From CAUYUA01 sp963575675 (lineage in GTDB: Bacteria; Pseudomonadota; Alphaproteobacteria; Azospirillales; Azospirillaceae), in contig CAUYUA010000044.1 in the NCBI GenBank assembly GCA_963575675.1, positions 1-64,000 of the forward strand: a DNA stretch of 64,000 bases. Reading direction: 5' to 3'. Below are positions 1 to 8,811 of this stretch, in pieces (position 1 is the stretch's first letter; each line of letters opens with the position of its first letter). Both the position numbers and the translations under genes were made by a program. The notes beneath the pieces are model-generated. The model had not been told where the DNA came from and did not search any database. It saw only the letters and a program-made list of their open reading frames with translations.

Positions 1-869
1 TGGCGGGAGACCCGGCTCTGATTCAGGCCTTCGCGCGGTTGCGGAGCTATGGCAAATGCCGCCCCGCGCCTCCCGTTTTTGGTGCCGCGGCGGGCTTTAT
101 GGGGGGCGGGGGGGCGGTGGGGGGGCAGGACATGGATATGGCGTGGGGCGTAGAGCGCGCTTTCGCGGAAGGTTTTGGCGTTGAGAGCGCGGCCGACCAA
201 GATCAAGGCGGTTCTGGTGAGGCCGGATTCGCGGACGCGATCGCGGATGTCGGAAAGAATCCCGCGTAAGATGAGTTGATCGGGCCAACTGGCGCGATAG
301 ACCACGGCGACGGGGCAATCCGGGCCGTAGAGGGGGGTGAGGTCGTCCACGATTCGGGAGAGGTTGCGGATGGAAAGGTGAATCGCCAGCGTGGCTCCGG
401 ATTGGCCGAGGACTGTAAGAGATTCTCCGGACGGCATGGGCGAGGCGGCCATGGCGGTTCGGGTGAGGATGACGGTTTGCGCGATTTCGGGCAACGTCAG
501 CTCGGTGGAGAGCGCGGCTGCGGCTGCGGCGAAGGCGGGCACGCCGGGAGTGATGTCGTAGGCGATTCCCGCAGCGTCGAGTCGAGCCATTTGCTCGCCG
601 ATGGCTCCATATAGAGAAGGGTCTCCGGAATGGACGCGGGCGACGTCTTTTCCGGCGTGGTCGGCTTCGATCATCAGAGCGATGATGGCGTCCAGTGTGA
701 GAGGGGCGGTGTCGACGACGAGGGCTTCGGGGGGGGCGCAGGCGACGATTTCAACCGGCACCAGCGATCCCGCATAAAGGCAAACGGGGCAACGGGAGAT
801 TAGGTTGTGGCCGCGAACAGTGATCAGGTCTGGGGCGCCGGGACCGGCGCCGATGAAATGGACGGTCAT
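1..869 (-). CDS. cobM: precorrin-4 C11-methyltransferase (partial, runs off left edge)
   Basis: The reverse-strand ORF opens at ATG 867-869 with MTVHFIGAGPGAPDLITVRG, the N-terminal nucleotide-loop signature of the tetrapyrrole methylase family. Further family landmarks follow: a VHSGDPSLYGA segment, a YDITPGVPAF segment and a late YRASWPDQ segment. Together these match CobM/CbiF, which methylates C-11 of precorrin-4 (or its cobalt form) with S-adenosylmethionine in cobalamin synthesis. The family is usually about 250-270 residues. The recognisable part ends near position 130, but the frame stays open through a Pro-rich stretch to base 1, so the natural stop is outside the window. No strong ribosome-binding site is visible before the ATG. 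The family assignment is firm; the C-terminal end is unknown. Confidence 0.85.
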   Translation of the reverse strand, partial: MTVHFIGAGPGAPDLITVRGHNLISRCPVCLYAGSLVPVEIVACAPPEALVVDTAPLTLDAIIALMIEADHAGKDVARVHSGDPSLYGAIGEQMARLDAAGIAYDITPGVPAFAAAAAALSTELTLPEIAQTVILTRTAMAASPMPSGESLTVLGQSGATLAIHLSIRNLSRIVDDLTPLYGPDCPVAVVYRASWPDQLILRGILSDIRDRVRESGLTRTALILVGRALNAKTFRESALYAPRHIHVLPPHRPPAPHKARRGTKNGRRGAAFAIAPQPREGLNQSRVSR

Positions 870-944
870 GAAAGAGCCTGATGAAGAGATGATGAGGATG
901 GGGCGCTGTTGGGGAGGCGCGGTCGAGAAGGCGTCGCAAGAACA

Positions 945-988
945 ATAAATCAGACGGAGACCCGGGCTGTGTTCTTAGTCTCTGGGCT
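945..988. repeat. degenerate copy of the dispersed GGGTCCAGGG repeat
   Basis: A short stretch between cobM and the serine hydrolase keeps the pattern ATCAGACGG, then CTGTGTTC, then a partly complementary right half (TAGTCTCTGGGCTC). This resembles the well-preserved repeat copies elsewhere in the window, but many positions differ. It is a weak relic and only its similarity supports it. Confidence 0.3.
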
Positions 989-1029
989 CGTTTCGTTTGA
1001 TCTATTGTTCTGCTGCGTTTTGATGTGTT

Positions 1030-2514
1030 CTAGGAGGGGCGTTTTTCAGCGGGCGCGCTCGGAGGTTGTGTGTTTGGGGATTGCGTGTTTGGAACAGGCG
1101 CATTCGGCGTCGAGGTTGAAGAGTCGTCGGAGGTTGGGGAATTGGAGGAAGTAGGTTCGACCGGGGTTAAGAATCGATGTTCAACCGGCTCTAGAAGATT
1201 TTCATCGTCATGGAAGTCGCCGTTGACCAGCAGGACAATGAAGACGTTTGCCGCCGGATAATGCCAAGCCTCCGCGCTGAATCCGCCCAAGCGACCGCTG
1301 TGGCCGATTTTAGTTCCCCATTCGGTTTTTTCGACCTCAATGCCCAAGCCATACCCTTCGTCGTCGTCGTCGTCGTCGGGCTCAAGGCGATTGGCGATCA
1401 TGTCTTTAACTGTTTCCGGCTTTAACAACGAGCCGCCGGGCGACAGCAGGGCTTTGAGAAATTTTTCAAGGTCTTCAGCCGTGGTGGTGATCGGAGCGTC
1501 TCCCAGCGGGCTGGACCAAGCGTATAGAGATGCGTCTTTGCGTTTGCCTTGACTGTCGGGACGGCGGTATCCGCGCGCCAAACGTGGGTCGGACGCGTCG
1601 ACTGCGACGGTGGTGGAGGTCATTCCGGCGGGCTTCAAGACTCGTTCCGTCAGAGCTTCGGCGAAGCTGCGTTTGTCGAGGATTTCGATGATGTGGCCGA
1701 GGATGATGAAATTGGTGTTGGAATACTCGAATTCTCCCGCCGTGCTGGGTTCGCGGCAATGCGCTTCGCGCAAGACATCGACCGCCGACCATACGGGGCT
1801 CGGGTGGCGGGAGGTCATCACGACGCTGTTGCGAAAACAGTCGGGAATGCCTGAGTGGTGAGTAATTAGATCATCGATGGTGGCGTCGGCCAAGTTGGCC
1901 AGTCGCGCCGCTTCCGGAATGGCCAGCAGAGGCATGGCGAGATCGGTCAACGCCAGGCGTTCTTCTTGGATCATCTGCAAGATGGCGGTGGCGGTGACCA
2001 TTTTCCCCGCAGAAGCGGAGTGGAAGCGCGTGTCGGGCGTAATCGGAATTTTGCGGCCTATATCGGCGAGGCCGGCGGCGGCGATGTTGCGACTCGTCGG
2101 AGTGGAGACCAGAAGAACGCCGCCCGGAAGGCGATAACGCTCTAGAATCTCGTTTAAGGCAGCCTGGGTTGGCGAAAGCGGCGCGGATTCAGCCTGAGGT
2201 TGGCTCTCTTTAAGCGGTTGGTCTTGATTCGGCGGTTGGTTCTTGGAGGCGGCTTGAGGCGGGGCGTCGGCGGAGGGAGGAAATTGTAAATCGCCGGATG
2301 GAGAAGTCGCATGAGATTCCGTCGTCGCGCCGAACAAGGCGGCCATGCTGAACAGGAATAGGCCGATCGCAAAAAGAGCGGCGCTCTGAGAAGCGGCGCG
2401 GACGGACGCAACGCCGCTGGCGCGAAAGGAGAATCGGCGTGTCTTATCGCATTCGATCCAAAGCGGCGGCTTGCGGAAGCCGGAGACGGAAGGGCGAGAG
2501 GCGCCGACAGTCAT
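1030..2514 (-). CDS. secreted serine hydrolase, class C beta-lactamase / penicillin-binding-like family
   Basis: The 494-residue protein carries the three active-site motifs of serine beta-lactamase-like hydrolases: SAGK (S168-x-x-K171), YSN within FEYSNTNF, and HSG within GHSGRLGGFS. An N-terminal hydrophobic segment (LFAIGLFLFSMAALFGA) preceded by arginines indicates export to the periplasm. It is followed by a Pro/Gln-rich linker and then the catalytic domain. An acidic run of Asp codons built from a GTC/GAC microsatellite lies late in the domain, and the C-terminus is Pro/Ser/Thr-rich. The start was placed at ATG 2514 because AAGGA lies 6 nt upstream; an ATG 15 nt further up is possible. 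The family includes esterases, D-aminopeptidases and beta-lactamases, so the substrate cannot be read from the sequence. Confidence 0.85.
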   Translation of the reverse strand: MTVGASRPSVSGFRKPPLWIECDKTRRFSFRASGVASVRAASQSAALFAIGLFLFSMAALFGATTESHATSPSGDLQFPPSADAPPQAASKNQPPNQDQPLKESQPQAESAPLSPTQAALNEILERYRLPGGVLLVSTPTSRNIAAAGLADIGRKIPITPDTRFHSASAGKMVTATAILQMIQEERLALTDLAMPLLAIPEAARLANLADATIDDLITHHSGIPDCFRNSVVMTSRHPSPVWSAVDVLREAHCREPSTAGEFEYSNTNFIILGHIIEILDKRSFAEALTERVLKPAGMTSTTVAVDASDPRLARGYRRPDSQGKRKDASLYAWSSPLGDAPITTTAEDLEKFLKALLSPGGSLLKPETVKDMIANRLEPDDDDDDEGYGLGIEVEKTEWGTKIGHSGRLGGFSAEAWHYPAANVFIVLLVNGDFHDDENLLEPVEHRFLTPVEPTSSNSPTSDDSSTSTPNAPVPNTQSPNTQPPSAPAEKRPS

Positions 2515-3139
2515 GGTGAATCCTTGCATATTGTGGTGGCGGGTGCGGTGGCGGCTGTTGTGGGCGTTTCGGATTGTGAGGGTTTTGGAAGGCGCTTTCC
2601 AGAGGTGTGGGAGGGGGATGGCGGAGAATCCAGCGTAGAGTTAATTCAAGAGGAAATATGTATGAATGGAGGAAATGGGGGTGAAGAAGGACGCGGCAAG
2701 GAACTTATGGCGAAAAATTCGAGGATAGGGAATTTTTTTACCTTTACAGAGAAAATTTAGGCAAGTCTGTCTTTATTTTGTCGGTCGTTTTTTTATATCG
2801 GCTCACGCGACGGCTGACTGGATCAAGGGACGAGATTGGATCAAGGGACGAGATTGGGCGAGGGACGGCTTCAAAAACAAAAAAACCTGAAGGATTGAGA
2901 CGTTGCGCGTCGGGCTGTTCTTGAAATCCGTTTCTTCTGGTATAATGTCGGCGGAAGGAATAGGGACGGCGCGGCGCGCGCGGTTCTTCTGCCGAGAGAG
3001 AAAACTCCGAAAGAAATTCCAAGGCGCCGACGGAACTCCGCAAGACTGCGTCTTTCGCAGGAGAGCGGCCAAGCGTCGTCTGATGATGGGAGCATGGGGC
3101 GTGGCGACGAAAACAGAAAAAACGAAGAAAATAAAGACA
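2515..3139. other. intergenic region between divergent genes
   Basis: No convincing gene was found in this 625-bp gap. It contains a tandem duplication of GGATCAAGGGACGAGATT near 2819-2855 and a promoter-like element at 2921-2946. An ORF in the frame of the MORN gene extends upstream to 2903, but its sequence is Arg-rich and lacks protein-like character. Confidence 0.5.
2921..2946 (+). promoter_or_regulatory. candidate sigma-70 promoter for the MORN-repeat gene
   Basis: A perfect TATAAT occurs at 2941-2946, with TTGAAA at 2921-2926. The 14-nt spacer is shorter than the usual 16-18, so only the -10 box is convincing. Its position would give a leader of about 190 nt before the preferred start at 3140. 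Confidence 0.35.
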
Positions 3140-3931
3140 ATGAAAATATCGGCGGCGGCAATGGCGGCGGTTGTCGGCTTGTGCGTGGGGGGATGGTCTC
3201 TTGTGGCGCGGGCGGAAGGCGCATGGATTCCCGATCCCAAATCAGGATGCAAAGTGTGGAGTAGTTTTCCGGAGCCCGGAGAGAGCGTGTCATGGGATGG
3301 GCCGTGTGAAGAGGGCGTGGCTCACGGCAAAGGCACTTTGTTGTGGTTGAAGGACGGTCAGCCTAACGGCAGCTACATCGGCGATCGGCGACGCGGCAAA
3401 GCGCAAGGTCACGGCATCAACATATGGATGTCCGGAGATCGTTATGAAGGAGAGTGGAAAGACGACGCTCCCGAGGGATTCGGCATATATGTGTGGGGCG
3501 ACGGAAGCCGTTATGAGGGCGAATGGAGAAACGGCGTAAAAAGCGGCAAGGCCATCAACGTGTGGGCCAATGGCGACCGTTTTGAAGGCGTGTATGAATC
3601 CGACAAGCCGACCAGCGGCGTTTACATTCGTCGCGATGGCGCCCGATTCGTCGCCGACGTCAGCGGCAGCGCCATCGGCGCGGGCGCGCGAATCTTGACC
3701 ACTGAAGAAAAACAGGCCGTGCGTAGAGTTGGGCAGAAAGTTTGTCGTCAGGCCGATGCGTTTTTCGGTTATATGAGCACCACTATCATTGGATTCGTCG
3801 AAAACGCTTCGGGGAACCGCATTCAGATTCGAGTCGCCGAGACCGGTTTGCCGACGTCCAGCTATCAAGGGATCGGTTTGGGGCAGAACACCATTATCTG
3901 GGACGATCCGGAAAACTGGGAGCCCTGTTGA
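3140..3931 (+). CDS. exported MORN-repeat protein
   Basis: The protein has 263 residues from ATG 3140. The first 24 or so form a signal peptide (MKISAAAMAAVVGLCVGGWS, then an ARA-E cleavage site). The middle contains about four to five MORN repeats of the YEGEWKDDAPEGFG type, and the C-terminal third is not recognisable. MORN repeats usually mediate membrane, lipid or protein contacts, so a periplasmic scaffold-like role is the most that can be said. An in-frame ATG at 3083 and others upstream are possible, but the signal peptide decides the start. Two cysteines early in the mature part and two near the C-terminus could form disulphides. Confidence 0.7.
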   Translation: MKISAAAMAAVVGLCVGGWSLVARAEGAWIPDPKSGCKVWSSFPEPGESVSWDGPCEEGVAHGKGTLLWLKDGQPNGSYIGDRRRGKAQGHGINIWMSGDRYEGEWKDDAPEGFGIYVWGDGSRYEGEWRNGVKSGKAINVWANGDRFEGVYESDKPTSGVYIRRDGARFVADVSGSAIGAGARILTTEEKQAVRRVGQKVCRQADAFFGYMSTTIIGFVENASGNRIQIRVAETGLPTSSYQGIGLGQNTIIWDDPENWEPC

Positions 3932-4155
3932 CGCGCCCTTTCTCTATGGGCGGAGCCGTTTTCGCCTCGTTGTCCCGTCTTTTCGCGCCATCGGCGGCGG
4001 TCGGTTCGGTCGAAAGAGGGGCGGGGGAGCGATTTGGCGCGTGTGGCTTGGCGCGTGAGGGCTCGGAGTGTGTCGGCCTCGCGCAAAGAAGCGCTCTTTT
4101 TTTTGGTGCGACCGGGAATAGAAGTGGCGTCCCCCGTGTTGACTCCATTGATTGA

Positions 4156-4689
4156 ATGATGGATGGCGTGGTGAGCAGTCTCCGTGCAGACCTGGAAAAT
4201 CATATTGCTTCATTGCGTCGCTATGCGCGGGCGTTGCTGCGAAACAGTAGCGACGCCGATGATTTGGTTCAGGAGACGTTGTCGCGCGCCTTATCTCGGG
4301 CCGACAAATTCGCCGCCGGAACCAATCTGCGGGCGTGGTTGTTCGCCATTATGCACAACATCTACGTCAATCAGGTCCGGCGTCTGGCCGGGCGGCCGGG
4401 AGAATCCTCGATCGACGAGGAGGGCATGGAAAACCGGCTGTCCGAAGCTGCGCGTCAGGAGTCGCGAATCGAACTGCGTGATTTATCGCGCGCGCTCGAC
4501 GCCATACCGGAAGAGCAACGGCAGGTTCTGCTGTTGGTCGCTCTGGAGGGACTAAAGTATGATGAGGTGGCGCAGGTCTTGGGGGTACCCATCGGAACCG
4601 TGATGTCCCGGTTGAGTCGGGCGCGTGAAGCGGTTCGACAAAAACTGTCCGGCAATGGAGCCGGTTCCGTCTTGCGTCGGGTCAAATAG
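4156..4689 (+). CDS. ECF-type RNA polymerase sigma factor
   Basis: The 177-residue protein has the two-domain sigma-70 layout. A region 2 segment (DADDLVQETLSRAL, LRAWLFAIMHNIYVNQ) covers roughly residues 10-80, and a region 4 helix-turn-helix (LKYDEVAQVLGVPIGTVMSR) covers about residues 125-165, without regions 1 or 3. This is the extracytoplasmic-function group. Region 4 begins with the typical IPEEQRQVLLLVALEG. The gene lies 66 nt upstream of a membrane protein with an anti-sigma N-terminus, so the pair is probably an envelope-stress or similar switch. The start may be at 4156 or the adjacent Met codon. No target promoter was identified. Confidence 0.9.
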   Translation: MMDGVVSSLRADLENHIASLRRYARALLRNSSDADDLVQETLSRALSRADKFAAGTNLRAWLFAIMHNIYVNQVRRLAGRPGESSIDEEGMENRLSEAARQESRIELRDLSRALDAIPEEQRQVLLLVALEGLKYDEVAQVLGVPIGTVMSRLSRAREAVRQKLSGNGAGSVLRRVK

Positions 4690-4755
4690 AGCTAGAGCGA
4701 CTGTGATCGGGCGAGCGGGCTCGGTCCTGGTGGCTTGAACGAAAGGAGAACTCCC

Positions 4756-5712
4756 GTGCGTGACGGCGATCTGCATGCCTATGTTGATGGTCAGCTCGAT
4801 CCGGCGCGCCGAATCGAAGTGGAAGCGTGGTTGACGGAAGACGTCGAAGCGGCCCGTCGGGTTCAGGCGTATCGCGATCAGGCAGAGGCCTTGCACGCCT
4901 TGTTCGATTCGGTTTTGATCGAACAGGCGCCGGCGGAGATCAATGCTCTGCAAAGTAAATTGGCGGCGCGTTTGCCCACTAACGACAATCACATTCCGTG
5001 GTTTCAGGCGCACTGGCTGCGTGCGGCGGCGATGGTTGCTTTGGTTACAGCCGCAGGGGTTGGCGGGTGGTATGGGCGCGATGGGATGGGGGGGCGATCG
5101 GTGGCGACAGGAAGCGGCTCGCATTTGCCGGTTCTGGTTGCTTTCGCCGAGGAAGCCGCCAATGCTCATAACTTCTATGCCAATTCTCGCTTTGAAGTGG
5201 AGATGGGCGCTGATGATCAGGACGCGCTCAATGGTTGGCTGTCCGAGCGTTTGGGGCGGCCTGTGTTTGGGCCGGAGCTGACTTCCGCCGGGTTTCGTTT
5301 GATCGGGGGGCGTTCCTTGCCCACCGACACCGGCGTCGGCGTGTTGTATATGTATGAAAGCGATCGCGGCGAACGTTTGACGTTGTTTGTCGGCGCGCCG
5401 CAGACTGGTGAAAGCGCCGCAGTTAGTTATGTTCAGCGCAACGACATCGGCTTGTTGTATTGGGCGGAAGGATCTTTGTCTTATGCTTTGGCGGGGCGGT
5501 TCAAGCGCGAGCAACTGACTCGTTTTGCGCAGGCGGTGTATCAATCGTTGAAGGATGAGCCGGCCAAACGGCGGAAATCGAATGATCCGGCGTCTGGTGG
5601 GAAGGCGCAGCCGCCGGCGATGCCGCCTTCGGGGACCGGCGTTCCGCGTCCGTCTGCGCCTTCGGAGCAAATTCAGCCGAGTTCCGGCGACAACAAGCCT
5701 AAACCGAGCTGA
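4756..5712 (+). CDS. membrane anti-sigma factor paired with the ECF sigma factor
   Basis: The start is GTG 4756 because AAAGGAG (4742-4748) sits 7 nt upstream; an in-frame TTG at 4735 has no such site. The 318-residue product opens with RDGDLHAYVDGQLDPARR, a typical anti-sigma N-terminal helix bundle seen in RsiW/ChrR-like regulators. I see no HxxxCxxC zinc motif. One transmembrane helix (LRAAAMVALVTAAGVGGW) lies near residue 95, and a periplasmic domain of about 170 residues follows. The C-terminus is Pro/Ser-rich. Presumably it sequesters the neighbouring sigma factor until regulated proteolysis. Its signal is unknown. Confidence 0.8.
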   Translation: MRDGDLHAYVDGQLDPARRIEVEAWLTEDVEAARRVQAYRDQAEALHALFDSVLIEQAPAEINALQSKLAARLPTNDNHIPWFQAHWLRAAAMVALVTAAGVGGWYGRDGMGGRSVATGSGSHLPVLVAFAEEAANAHNFYANSRFEVEMGADDQDALNGWLSERLGRPVFGPELTSAGFRLIGGRSLPTDTGVGVLYMYESDRGERLTLFVGAPQTGESAAVSYVQRNDIGLLYWAEGSLSYALAGRFKREQLTRFAQAVYQSLKDEPAKRRKSNDPASGGKAQPPAMPPSGTGVPRPSAPSEQIQPSSGDNKPKPS

Positions 5713-5764
5713 TCTTTGTTGCTGATTGCTGATTCTCGTTGATCATTCCGAATGGAAATTAAAA

Positions 5765-5928
5765 GGGTCCAGGGACTGCGTTCCTGGTCGCCGGGGATCA
5801 TAAGGGGGGAGCGAAAGCCCCCCTTATCGCCGTAAGGCGAACTCCGTACTTTGCCTTACGGCAAATAAGAGGGGCTTTCGCTCCCCCCTTATGATCCCCG
5901 GCGACCAGGAACGCAGTCCCTGGACCCT
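5765..5928. repeat. perfect long inverted repeat (two head-to-head copies of the dispersed repeat) in the rnr leader
   Basis: Bases 5765-5822 are an exact reverse complement of 5871-5928 (58 nt each). The 48-nt centre itself contains a second stem (GCCGTAAGGC with GCCTTACGGC). As RNA the whole block would fold into one hairpin of about 160 nt. Each arm begins with GGGTCCAGGGACTGCGTTCC. The right arm ends 2 nt before the rnr start codon. Confidence 0.95.
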
Positions 5929-5930
5929 TT

Positions 5931-8213
5931 ATGTCACAACATGCTCCAACCGATAAGGCCGAGAGAGTGATTCGCAAGCCGTTTCCAAGTCGTGAAGCTG
6001 TTCTGGAATTCATCCGCGAAAGTCCGGCCCCGGTCGGAAAGCGAGAGATCGCTCGCGCGTTTCATCTTTATGGCGATGATCGCATCGCCCTCAAAGAAAT
6101 GTTGCGTCAATTAGAGCGCGATGGCGCTCTGGAGCGCAATCGCGGTCGCCGCGTGGCGCCGCCGGCTTCTCTGCCGGAGGTCTCGGTCGTGGTGGTTTCC
6201 GGAGTCGACGTCGATGGCGAAGTTCTTGCGCGTCCGTTCCATCTTCCCGAAGGTCAAACCGCCCCTGTCATCTACATGCAACCGGAGAAACGCGGCCATC
6301 CGGCGCTGGGACGCGGAGAAAAAGTTCTTGCGCGCCTTCGACGTTTGTCGGAAGGCCAATATGAAGGTCAAACGCTGCGTCGTTTGGACGACTCCGTTTC
6401 TCAGCTTGTGGGAGTGTTTCGACCGACGACGCATGGCGGGCGGGTAGAGGCCACAGAGCGTCGCAATCGTTCCGAATTGAGCGTTCCCGCCGCTGAAACC
6501 GGAGGCGCCGAAGCCGGAGATTTGGTTCTGGTCGAATTGTTGGAGTCGTCGCGGTATGGATTGCGGCAGGCGCGAGTCGTTGATCGTTTGGGACGCTGCG
6601 ACGCTCCGAACACGATGAGCCTGATTGCGATTCACGCTCATGGTTTGCCGACGACGTTTCCGAGCCCGGCGTTGGCCGAGGCCGAGCGTTGTCGTCCGCC
6701 TGGTTTGGAGGGACGAATCGATTTGCGCGATTTGCCGTTGGTGACGATCGACGGAGCGGACGCGCGCGATTTCGATGACGCAGTGTGGGCGGAGCCCGAT
6801 TCCGATCCCGCCAATCGTGGTGGGTGGCGCTTGATGGTGGCGATCGCCGATGTTGCGTGGTACGTGCGACCGGGGTCTGTATTGGATCGCGCCGCGTTCG
6901 AGCGCGGGAACTCCGCGTATTTTCCCGATCGCGTTGTGCCGATGTTGCCGGAGGCGCTCTCCAACGGCGTGTGTTCGTTGAAGCCGGGTGAAGAGCGCGC
7001 TTGCTTGGCGGTGGAGCTGTGGCTGGATCGTAGCGGAACCGTCATGCGTCATCGTTTCCAGCGCGGCTTGATGCGCTCTGCTGCGCGCTTGACCTATGAA
7101 CAGGCGCAGCAGGCTCATGAGGGGGCTCCGGACGATGTGACCGCGCCGTTGATGGAGACGGTGATTAGGCCTCTGTTTGGAGCCTATGAGGCTTTGAAGG
7201 CGGCGCGCGAACGGCGAGGCGTGCTCGATTTGGATTTGCCGGAGCGTCAGATTCATTTGAACTCCGAAGGGCTGGTGGCCGGGATCGGAGTGAGGCCGCA
7301 TTATGACAGTCATCGCTTGATCGAAGAGTTCATGATTTCCGCCAATGTCGCCGCCGCCGAGACTTTGGAAAATCATAAAACGCCTTGTATGTATCGTATT
7401 CACGATCAGCCGGCGAAGGAAAAGCTGGAAAATGCGCGAGTGTTCTTGCGTGGTCTTGGGTACACGCTGGATAAGGGGCAAGTTCTACGTCCGACATTGT
7501 TCTCTCGTATTTTGGAGCAAGCCGCCGAGCGTCCAGAGGCTCCGTTAATTCACGAAATGATTCTCCGTTGTCAGGCGCAGGCCGTGTATAGTCCGAACAA
7601 TATCGGTCATTTTGGTCTGGCTTTGATTCGTTACGCGCATTTCACTTCGCCGATTCGGCGCTACGCCGACCTCATTGTGCATCGCGCGTTGGTTCGCGCT
7701 CTAGGGTTTGGTCCGGATCGCCAAGACGGTTTGGATGACGAGTCGGCCGGGCGTTTGAAAACGATCGCAGAGCATATTTCAATGACGGAACGGCGAGCCG
7801 CCTCCGCTGAACGTGAAACGGTTGATCGTTTTTGCGCCGCTTATTTGGCCGATCGGGTCGGCGCCGTTTTCCAGGGGCGAGTGAGCGGCGTGACTCGATT
7901 CGGGTTGTTCGTGCGTTTGGACGATGTTGGGGCTGACGGATTGTTGCCTGTCCGCGCCTTGCCGAATGACTATTACGAGCATGACGAGAAAAGACATTCT
8001 CTTATTGGGAAGAAATATGGGGGGGCTTACCGCTTGGGGATGTTGTTGCGCGTTCGTTTGGTTGAGGCCGACCCTCTGGCGGGATCTATTTTGTTTGCGC
8101 TTGGGGCCAAAGAGAGTGAAGATTCTTCCGTCTCGGGTAAAAAGTTGGCGCGACAAACTTTGCCTTGTGATAATAAAGCATCAGTCCGTGGGGGGAAAAG
8201 CACACGGCGATGA
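5931..8213 (+). CDS. rnr: ribonuclease R
   Basis: The 760-residue protein has the RNase II/RNase R architecture. An N-terminal winged-helix segment (SPAPVGKREIARAF, about residues 28-60) is followed by cold-shock-like domains. The RNB catalytic domain shows the Asp cluster DGADARDFDDAV near residue 275 and the late FTSPIRRYADLIVHRAL motif. A C-terminal S1 domain (GRVSGVTRFGLFVRL) follows. RNase R is a processive 3'-5' exonuclease that degrades structured RNA. ATG 5931 lies directly after a giant hairpin and has no Shine-Dalgarno. GTG 5967, with AAGG about 9 nt upstream, is an alternative start that removes 12 residues before the conserved part begins. Confidence 0.95.
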   Translation: MSQHAPTDKAERVIRKPFPSREAVLEFIRESPAPVGKREIARAFHLYGDDRIALKEMLRQLERDGALERNRGRRVAPPASLPEVSVVVVSGVDVDGEVLARPFHLPEGQTAPVIYMQPEKRGHPALGRGEKVLARLRRLSEGQYEGQTLRRLDDSVSQLVGVFRPTTHGGRVEATERRNRSELSVPAAETGGAEAGDLVLVELLESSRYGLRQARVVDRLGRCDAPNTMSLIAIHAHGLPTTFPSPALAEAERCRPPGLEGRIDLRDLPLVTIDGADARDFDDAVWAEPDSDPANRGGWRLMVAIADVAWYVRPGSVLDRAAFERGNSAYFPDRVVPMLPEALSNGVCSLKPGEERACLAVELWLDRSGTVMRHRFQRGLMRSAARLTYEQAQQAHEGAPDDVTAPLMETVIRPLFGAYEALKAARERRGVLDLDLPERQIHLNSEGLVAGIGVRPHYDSHRLIEEFMISANVAAAETLENHKTPCMYRIHDQPAKEKLENARVFLRGLGYTLDKGQVLRPTLFSRILEQAAERPEAPLIHEMILRCQAQAVYSPNNIGHFGLALIRYAHFTSPIRRYADLIVHRALVRALGFGPDRQDGLDDESAGRLKTIAEHISMTERRAASAERETVDRFCAAYLADRVGAVFQGRVSGVTRFGLFVRLDDVGADGLLPVRALPNDYYEHDEKRHSLIGKKYGGAYRLGMLLRVRLVEADPLAGSILFALGAKESEDSSVSGKKLARQTLPCDNKASVRGGKSTRR

Positions 8214-8811
8214 AAACAACGCGCGGGGGGCTTGCGATTTGGCTCTCTTCCGTTGAGGATGGAGAGCAGAGTGGAAGGCGTCGTAGATCTCGTGGCGCCG
8301 CCTTGTGCTGAGGCTAAAATTTGTGCTGAGGCTAAATCTTGTTTGGTTCCCACCTTCATTGGGCGTTCTCTTTTGTTCTTGGTCCGCGCTTGTTCTTACA
8401 CGATTCAGAAATATGTGCGAAAAAAAATAAAGAAATCGTTACCGTATTGTTGATGGTTTGTAAATTTTTGTCCGGTTTGGGTGGGCTGTTTTTTTGGGGT
8501 GGAAGTTGCTCTTCCCTGGAGCAATTGCAGAACGCCTTGTTTGGGAAGAAGGCGAAGGAGTAGAGCATAATGATTTTTTTAAAATGGGTTTTGATTAATA
8601 TGCGTCTTTGTGGCGTGGATGTATTGGAAAAACGCAATTCGTTGAGGGGTTGATCAAGGCGGTTGCAGTCTGCGGCGGTCGGCGTCAAGCGCAGAAAATG
8701 CGGACCTGGATAAAGTCAGAGCGGGAACAAGCGGTTTGTTCATGGGGGGGCGTCGACACCAACCGAATTTCAGGTGTCCGCCGCGAGGAGAGAGGCGTCG
8801 CACGGCGTGTT
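8214..8811. other. intergenic region
   Basis: No gene is supported in these 598 bases. They contain a direct repeat of TTGTGCTGAGGCTAAA around 8304-8338. They also hold an in-frame upstream extension of the peptidase ORF that begins at 8608 and lacks coding character. Confidence 0.5.

Noticed and set aside
1140..1165. GGTTCGACC motif as the T-loop of a tRNA
   Set aside because: It lies inside the serine hydrolase gene, and no acceptor, D or anticodon stems can be drawn around it. No tRNA was found elsewhere.
4552..5670. Minus-strand ORF of 372 codons opposite the anti-sigma gene
   Set aside because: Shadow of the plus-strand gene, which has a clear ribosome-binding site, a transmembrane helix and sigma-factor context.
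6111..7481. Minus-strand ORF of 456 codons within rnr
   Set aside because: RNase R is certain on the plus strand; the antisense frame is Arg/His/Gln-rich with no family resemblance.
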